From JAATGA01 sp047605605 (GTDB taxonomy: Bacteria; Pseudomonadota; Alphaproteobacteria; Rhodobacterales; Rhodobacteraceae), in assembly GCA_047605605.1 (NCBI GenBank), contig JASGFG010000058.1:1-26085 (forward strand): a stretch of DNA of 26,085 nucleotides. The letters are read 5' to 3'. Shown here in pieces: positions 22,302 through 26,085 of this stretch. Each line of letters starts with the position of its first letter. Positions within the stretch are counted from its first letter, which is position 1. Under the pieces are notes generated by a model. The model worked only from the letters and a program-made list of their open reading frames with translations. It was not told the origin of the DNA and made no database searches. The position numbers were made by a program, and so were the translations under genes.

Positions 22302-23654
22302 TCAGGCCAGCGACCGCCGCTCGACCAGCAGGGGAATGCCGTCCTTTGCCCGCACCGTCAGATGCGCGACCGGAACCGGCTCCGGCCCCTCGACCGGGCG
22401 GAACCGGAAGGCGCGCGCCAGCAGGGCCAGCAACAGGACGCCCTCGACCATCGCGAAACCCGCCCCGGTGCAGACGCGCGGGCCGGCCGAGAACGGCATG
22501 TAAGCCTCGCGCGCGCAGGCGCGGTTTTCCTCGCGCCCCCAGCGGTCGGGGTCGAAATCGTCGGGGTTGGCCCAGACCCTTTCGTGCCGGTGCAGATGCC
22601 AGGGCGACAGCACCACCTGCGCCCCCGGTGCGACGGCGCGATCGCGCATCCGTTCCGGGCAAAGGTTTTCCCGCACCATCATCGGCACGGGCGGGTAAAG
22701 CCGCAGAACCTCGCGGAACACGTCGCGGGTATGGCGCAACCGGCTGATCGCGGCGAAATCGGGCGCATCGCCCAGGGCGCGGGCCTCTTCCGCCACCCTG
22801 TCCTGCACATCGGGAAAGATCGCCAGCAGATACAGCGCCCAGGCCAGGGCCGAGGCGCTGGTCTCGTGCCCGGCAAGGAAGAAGATCGCCACCTGGTCGA
22901 CCATCTCGGCGGTCGCGAACCGCTGGCCGGTCTCGGGATCGGCGGTGGTCATGATCTTGGTCGCCAGATCGTCGGGCGCGGTTCCGGCGGCGATCTCGGC
23001 CGCGCGCCCTTCGCACAGCCCGGCGATCAGCCCCCGGATCACCGCGGCCGAGCGTTTCGTCGCCCGCCGGTGCAGCCGCGGAAACCAGCGCGGCAGCGGC
23101 AGGAAGGCGGCAAGGTTCAGGATCGGCTGCGTCCGCTGATAGGCGCGGAACTCGCGGAAGAGGCGGCCCGCCACCTCATGCTCGATGGGGATGGAAAACA
23201 GCGTGCGACAGATCACATCCGCGGCCGCATGGCTCATCTGTTCCTCGATCTCCACCCGCCCTTGCGGCAGCCGGGCGACGGCGGCCTGCCCCGCCGCCCA
23301 CATGGCGGGAAAGGTGTCGCGCAGGCGCCCGCCCTCGAACGCAGGGTCGATGATGCGGCGCTGACGCTTCCACACCTCGCCATTGGTGACAAAGACGGAA
23401 TTGCCCAGCAAAGGCTCCAGCCCGGCACGGATGCGGTTCGATTTCGGGAAATCGTCGGGCCGGTCCTTCAGCACCAGATCGACCAGAGCGGGATCGTTGC
23501 ACAGATAGCTGCGAAAGAACGGCGTGCGGAATTCGGCCATCCACGCCCGGTAAAGCCGCGCGGGCTGCGCCGACAGGATGTCCTGCCGGAACAGCCGCAG
23601 ATAGGTCCACAGCGTCACGCGGTCGGCGCGGGGGGCGGGCTTTGGCGGTTTCAT
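22302..23654 (-). CDS. Cytochrome P450
   Basis: 450 residues from ATG 23654. All P450 hallmarks are present: I-helix AGHETS at 261-266 with the acid/alcohol pair (Glu264, Thr265), the ExxR motif EVLR at 315-318, and the heme loop FSAGPRVCTGAGFA starting at 388, with Cys395 as the heme thiolate ligand. It therefore should insert oxygen from O2 using electrons from a ferredoxin or reductase not encoded nearby. There is no membrane anchor, typical of bacterial P450s. The general look is of class E, fatty-acid-hydroxylase-like P450s (CYP102/CYP4 side); substrate unknown. The start overlaps the stop of the upstream membrane hydrolase gene (ATGA), which implies a joint function. Confidence 0.92.
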   Translation of the reverse strand: MKPPKPAPRADRVTLWTYLRLFRQDILSAQPARLYRAWMAEFRTPFFRSYLCNDPALVDLVLKDRPDDFPKSNRIRAGLEPLLGNSVFVTNGEVWKRQRRIIDPAFEGGRLRDTFPAMWAAGQAAVARLPQGRVEIEEQMSHAAADVICRTLFSIPIEHEVAGRLFREFRAYQRTQPILNLAAFLPLPRWFPRLHRRATKRSAAVIRGLIAGLCEGRAAEIAAGTAPDDLATKIMTTADPETGQRFATAEMVDQVAIFFLAGHETSASALAWALYLLAIFPDVQDRVAEEARALGDAPDFAAISRLRHTRDVFREVLRLYPPVPMMVRENLCPERMRDRAVAPGAQVVLSPWHLHRHERVWANPDDFDPDRWGREENRACAREAYMPFSAGPRVCTGAGFAMVEGVLLLALLARAFRFRPVEGPEPVPVAHLTVRAKDGIPLLVERRSLA

Positions 23655-24898
23655 GCCATGGTCGTAAAGCGGTTGACGGCGCGGTCAATGCGGCTTTTCG
23701 ACGGGGCGCGACCGCCAAATCGCGCGGCCAGCGTCTGAGGCCCGGCGGTGATGCGGAAATAGTCGTAGTCGTCTGCCCGTCCCGGCAGCGCGTCAAAGGC
23801 GCAAAGATACTGGAAATGCAGCCGGAAGAACCGCCAGCGCAATTCCTTCCACCGCGCGGGGGTCAGCGTCTGCGTGAAGGCCGCCGACAGGATCAGCGGC
23901 CAGCGCTGGTTCGCCGGCGCGACACCTGACACCGCCACCGGATCGCACAGGGCAAAGGCGCAGCCATCGCCCGGCGCGGTCACGTCGACCCAGGCCAGGT
24001 CCTCGCGTTGCGACAGAAAGTGAAGATCGCCCCGCAACCTTCTGGCTTCAGGCAGAAAAGACACCATCGGCACCACCTGGCCCAGCGACAGGAAGGACAG
24101 CGCCGGGCGATCGGCGGGCAGACCCTGGCGGATCAGGTCCGACAGGATCGACACGCCCAGATGCGCGCCCGAGGAATGGCCGACCACCAGCACCTCGTCA
24201 TAGAACCCCTCCAGCGCGGCGCGGATCGTTGCGGCGAAGCCGGCCATCCGCGCCTCCAGCTCGGGCGGGTTGGCACCGCGGGACTGGGCCGAATAGGCAT
24301 AGTCGTGCATCAGGTAATAGGCGAACAGCCGATGGTCCTGCCGCCGGAACCAGCGCAGGCCCGCAACCACGACCGCCCCCGCCACCGGCAGGCCGACCCA
24401 CCACGGCAGCCAGACCGCGATCAGCGCCGCCGCCGCCCAGCCGGCCAGACAGCAGGCCGCCAGCTGCGCCAGCAGCATCACGATAGGGTAAAGCGCCGCG
24501 ATCATCGGCCCCTTGCGCAGCCGCATCAGCCGGAACAGCGCCCCCGAGCCGATATAGGCCCAGGCCGTGCGGATCAGTTGCAGATAGGTCGCCGCGATCC
24601 CGTGCCCCATCGAGGTCCGCACGATGTCGGACCAGACCAGCACCTCGACATCGGCGACGGCCACCCGCCCCTCCATCCGGCCGGTCACGCGCCAGCCATA
24701 GGGGCCTTTGACGCGCTTTGGCTCCAGCAGCAGGTCATAGCCGGACAGGCGGGCCTGCGCAGCGCCCTCCTTGCGGTAAAGCTCGCGATAGCGGCGGGGG
24801 TGGATCGGGTCATAGCCGGGGATATAGAACACCCGCCGCCGGAACGGGCGCGGCCCCCCGGCAGCTTCGGCGCCTGCGATTTCCTCCACCCGGCTCAT
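23651..24898 (-). CDS. Membrane protein with a serine-hydrolase (alpha/beta hydrolase-like) domain
   Basis: 415 residues. An N-terminal segment FYIPGYDP (about 24-31) resembles the oxyanion-loop strand of alpha/beta hydrolases. Two hydrophobic segments (about 131-153 and 155-181) insert between that strand and the rest, and the nucleophile elbow VVGHSSGAH puts a likely catalytic Ser at 242. A possible acid and His lie further on (DVTAPGDGCAF; RFFRLHFQYL), but I cannot fix them. It is thus a putative membrane lipase or esterase with the two helices spliced into the fold. An AAAGGGG ribosome site precedes ATG 24898. The stop overlaps the P450 start, so the two are coupled, possibly acting in turn on a lipid; this is inference. 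Confidence 0.75.
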   Translation of the reverse strand: MSRVEEIAGAEAAGGPRPFRRRVFYIPGYDPIHPRRYRELYRKEGAAQARLSGYDLLLEPKRVKGPYGWRVTGRMEGRVAVADVEVLVWSDIVRTSMGHGIAATYLQLIRTAWAYIGSGALFRLMRLRKGPMIAALYPIVMLLAQLAACCLAGWAAAALIAVWLPWWVGLPVAGAVVVAGLRWFRRQDHRLFAYYLMHDYAYSAQSRGANPPELEARMAGFAATIRAALEGFYDEVLVVGHSSGAHLGVSILSDLIRQGLPADRPALSFLSLGQVVPMVSFLPEARRLRGDLHFLSQREDLAWVDVTAPGDGCAFALCDPVAVSGVAPANQRWPLILSAAFTQTLTPARWKELRWRFFRLHFQYLCAFDALPGRADDYDYFRITAGPQTLAARFGGRAPSKSRIDRAVNRFTTMA

Positions 24899-24957
24899 GC
24901 CAGAACACCCCTTTCACTCGTCATAGCCACCGAATCCGGCAGCATCACGGCGCAAGG

Positions 24958-25710
24958 TTAGCCGAGTTCCCCCAGAACCGGCACGTTTTCCAGCAGGAAG
25001 AACGAGAATGCGCTGAACGCCCCGGTCAGCATCGCCACGCCGACCACGACCAGCAGCAGCCCCATCGCCTGCTCGATCCGGCGCATATAGGGCTTGATCC
25101 GGTTCATCACGCCGATGGCGCGGTCAATGAACAGCGCGGCCAGCAGGAACGGCAGGCCAAGACCCACGGCATAGATGCCCAGCAGGATCGTGCCGCGCGT
25201 CAGGCTGGCCTCTTGCGCGGCAAGGGTCAGGATCGCGCCAAGCTGCGGGCCGATGCAGGGCGTCCAGCCAAAGGCGAAGGCCAGCCCCAGCACATAGGCG
25301 CCAAAGGCCGACCCGCCCGCGGTCTGCGCCGCAACCCGAGCCTCGCGGTCCAGCAGGGGAATGCGGATCACCCCCAGGAAATGCAGGCCCAGGATGATGA
25401 CCACCGCCCCGGCGATGCGGGCGAACATCACCTGGTTCTGCAGGAAGAACGCCCCGAAGGCCGAAGCGGTGAAGCCGAGCAGCAGGAACACCGTCGACAG
25501 CCCCAGCACGAAGAACAGCGCCGGGACCAGCACCTTGCGCCGGGCGGCGGTATCGGCCCGCATCTCGCCCATGCTGATGCCGCCCATATAGGCCAGATAA
25601 GGCGGCACGATGGGCAGCACGCAGGGCGAAAGAAAGGACAGCACCCCCCCTAGCAGCGCCACCAGCATGGCGGGCAGAAGCGAAGCGTCGATGATGTCGA
25701 TTCCGGCCAT
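24958..25710 (-). CDS. ccdA: CcdA-type thiol-disulfide transmembrane protein
   Basis: 250 residues from ATG 25710 (AAGGGGAC upstream). The protein has six to seven hydrophobic helices and the two conserved redox cysteines: Cys30 in LSFLSPCVLPIVPPYL and Cys152 in FGWTPCIGPQLGAIL. CcdA/DsbD-type proteins carry electrons from cytoplasmic thioredoxin across the membrane to periplasmic partners for cytochrome c assembly or other thiol reduction. The length is typical of CcdA. It is divergent from a TusA-like gene, so a role in sulfur-compound metabolism (as for SoxV) is also possible. The downstream membrane hydrolase starts 59 bp beyond its stop and may be cotranscribed. Confidence 0.92.
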   Translation of the reverse strand: MAGIDIIDASLLPAMLVALLGGVLSFLSPCVLPIVPPYLAYMGGISMGEMRADTAARRKVLVPALFFVLGLSTVFLLLGFTASAFGAFFLQNQVMFARIAGAVVIILGLHFLGVIRIPLLDREARVAAQTAGGSAFGAYVLGLAFAFGWTPCIGPQLGAILTLAAQEASLTRGTILLGIYAVGLGLPFLLAALFIDRAIGVMNRIKPYMRRIEQAMGLLLVVVGVAMLTGAFSAFSFFLLENVPVLGELG

Positions 25711-25765
25711 TTTGTCCCCTTGCCGCCCCTGCTTAGCGGCTTTGCCCTCCCGCGTCACGCGGTCG

Positions 25766-25799
25766 CCCTGTCACATCGCCGTGGCGTGATGTAACAGGG
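25766..25799. promoter_or_regulatory. Long palindrome between ccdA and tusA, candidate operator
   Basis: CCCTGTCACATC (25766-25777) and GATGTAACAGGG (25788-25799) pair at 11 of 12 positions around a 10-base centre. It sits in the middle of the divergent gap and ends 4 bases before the TusA-like ATG, overlapping its ribosome-site region. A second perfect 13-base palindrome, CCGCGTCACGCGG, lies at 25750-25762. The regulator is unknown. Confidence 0.5.
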
Positions 25800-25803
25800 G
25801 GCG

Positions 25804-26049
25804 ATGGACTGGGATGCCGAAGTGGATTGCGAGGGGCTGCTTTGCCCCCTGCCCGTGCTGCGCGCGGCCAAGCGCCTGCGCGCGATGGAACCGGGGGCGG
25901 TGCTGTGCCTGCGCGCGACCGACCGGATGGCGGCGGTGGACCTGCCGCATTTCTGCGGGCAGGCGGGGCACGACTATCTGGGCGCGCAAGAGGAAGGGTC
26001 AGTGACACTGCACCTGATCCGGCGCGGGACAGGGCCGGCCAGGGCATAG
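25804..26049 (+). CDS. TusA-family sulfur carrier/sulfurtransferase
   Basis: 81 residues. The family signature is complete: DCEGLLCPLPVLRAAKRLR, with Cys14 in the CPxP motif that carries the persulfide. The remainder (AVLCLRATDRMAAVDLPHFC, then GHDYLGAQEE and a final beta strand) fits the two-layer TusA fold. TusA-like proteins pass sulfur to tRNA thiolation, molybdenum cofactor or sulfur-oxidation enzymes. Which one applies here is not visible. The divergent ccdA gene suggests a shared link to thiol or sulfur chemistry. The ATG is preceded by CAGGGGGCG as a probable ribosome site and lies beside the palindrome. 36 bases follow to the window end with no clear feature. Confidence 0.88.
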   Translation: MDWDAEVDCEGLLCPLPVLRAAKRLRAMEPGAVLCLRATDRMAAVDLPHFCGQAGHDYLGAQEEGSVTLHLIRRGTGPARA

Positions 26050-26085
26050 GCTCCGGCTTCTGGCGCCGCACCGGGGACCGGCCCC

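Overview
The window looks like a chromosomal stretch of a high-GC alphaproteobacterium, most likely Rhodobacteraceae (Paracoccus/Rhodobacter-like). Coding is dense, third codon positions are almost all G or C, family matches (long-form PurC, EntS-type MFS, DUF2927 lipoprotein, Kbp-like LysM protein) fit that group, and intergenic hairpin repeats with an AAATAYYCC core followed by G-runs recur. No rRNA, tRNA, CRISPR array or insertion sequence was found.

Layout. 2-541 is the tail of an RluB-type pseudouridine synthase. 641-6058 is the most interesting block: six tightly packed plus-strand genes encoding a 27-residue membrane peptide, an XpaC-family membrane protein, TelA, a DUF2927 lipoprotein, an SPFH protein with a C-terminal GYF domain, and a membrane-anchored double zinc-ribbon protein. 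The last two resemble Bacillus YdjI and YdjG, which recruit PspA to the membrane, so I read the block as a candidate envelope-stress module joining the TelA/XpaC pair to the YdjG/YdjI pair. 6147-9958 holds an MFS exporter, purC, a PfkB sugar kinase and dtd. 9966-12501 (minus) holds an unrecognised secreted protein and a long acyl-CoA synthetase. 12794-13615 is an unrecognised gene. 13668-14194 is a frameshifted, lower-GC P-loop kinase of the FlaR type. 14379-16833 (minus) holds a Kbp-like BON/LysM protein and an ABC exporter half-transporter.

17014-20293 is a compact four-gene operon with three different alpha/beta hydrolases (one PcaD-like) and a PLP threonine/serine dehydratase, followed by an enolase-superfamily enzyme (20435-21673) in which two canonical aspartates are replaced. 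21674-22301 is a 628-bp convergent non-coding stretch rich in hairpins. 22302-25710 (minus) holds ccdA, a membrane serine-hydrolase-like protein and a cytochrome P450, the last two translationally coupled. 25804-26049 is a TusA-like sulfur carrier divergent from ccdA, with a long palindrome between them.

All identifications come from reading motifs and protein sequence by eye. No database search or structure prediction was run, and promoters and operators are consensus-style guesses.
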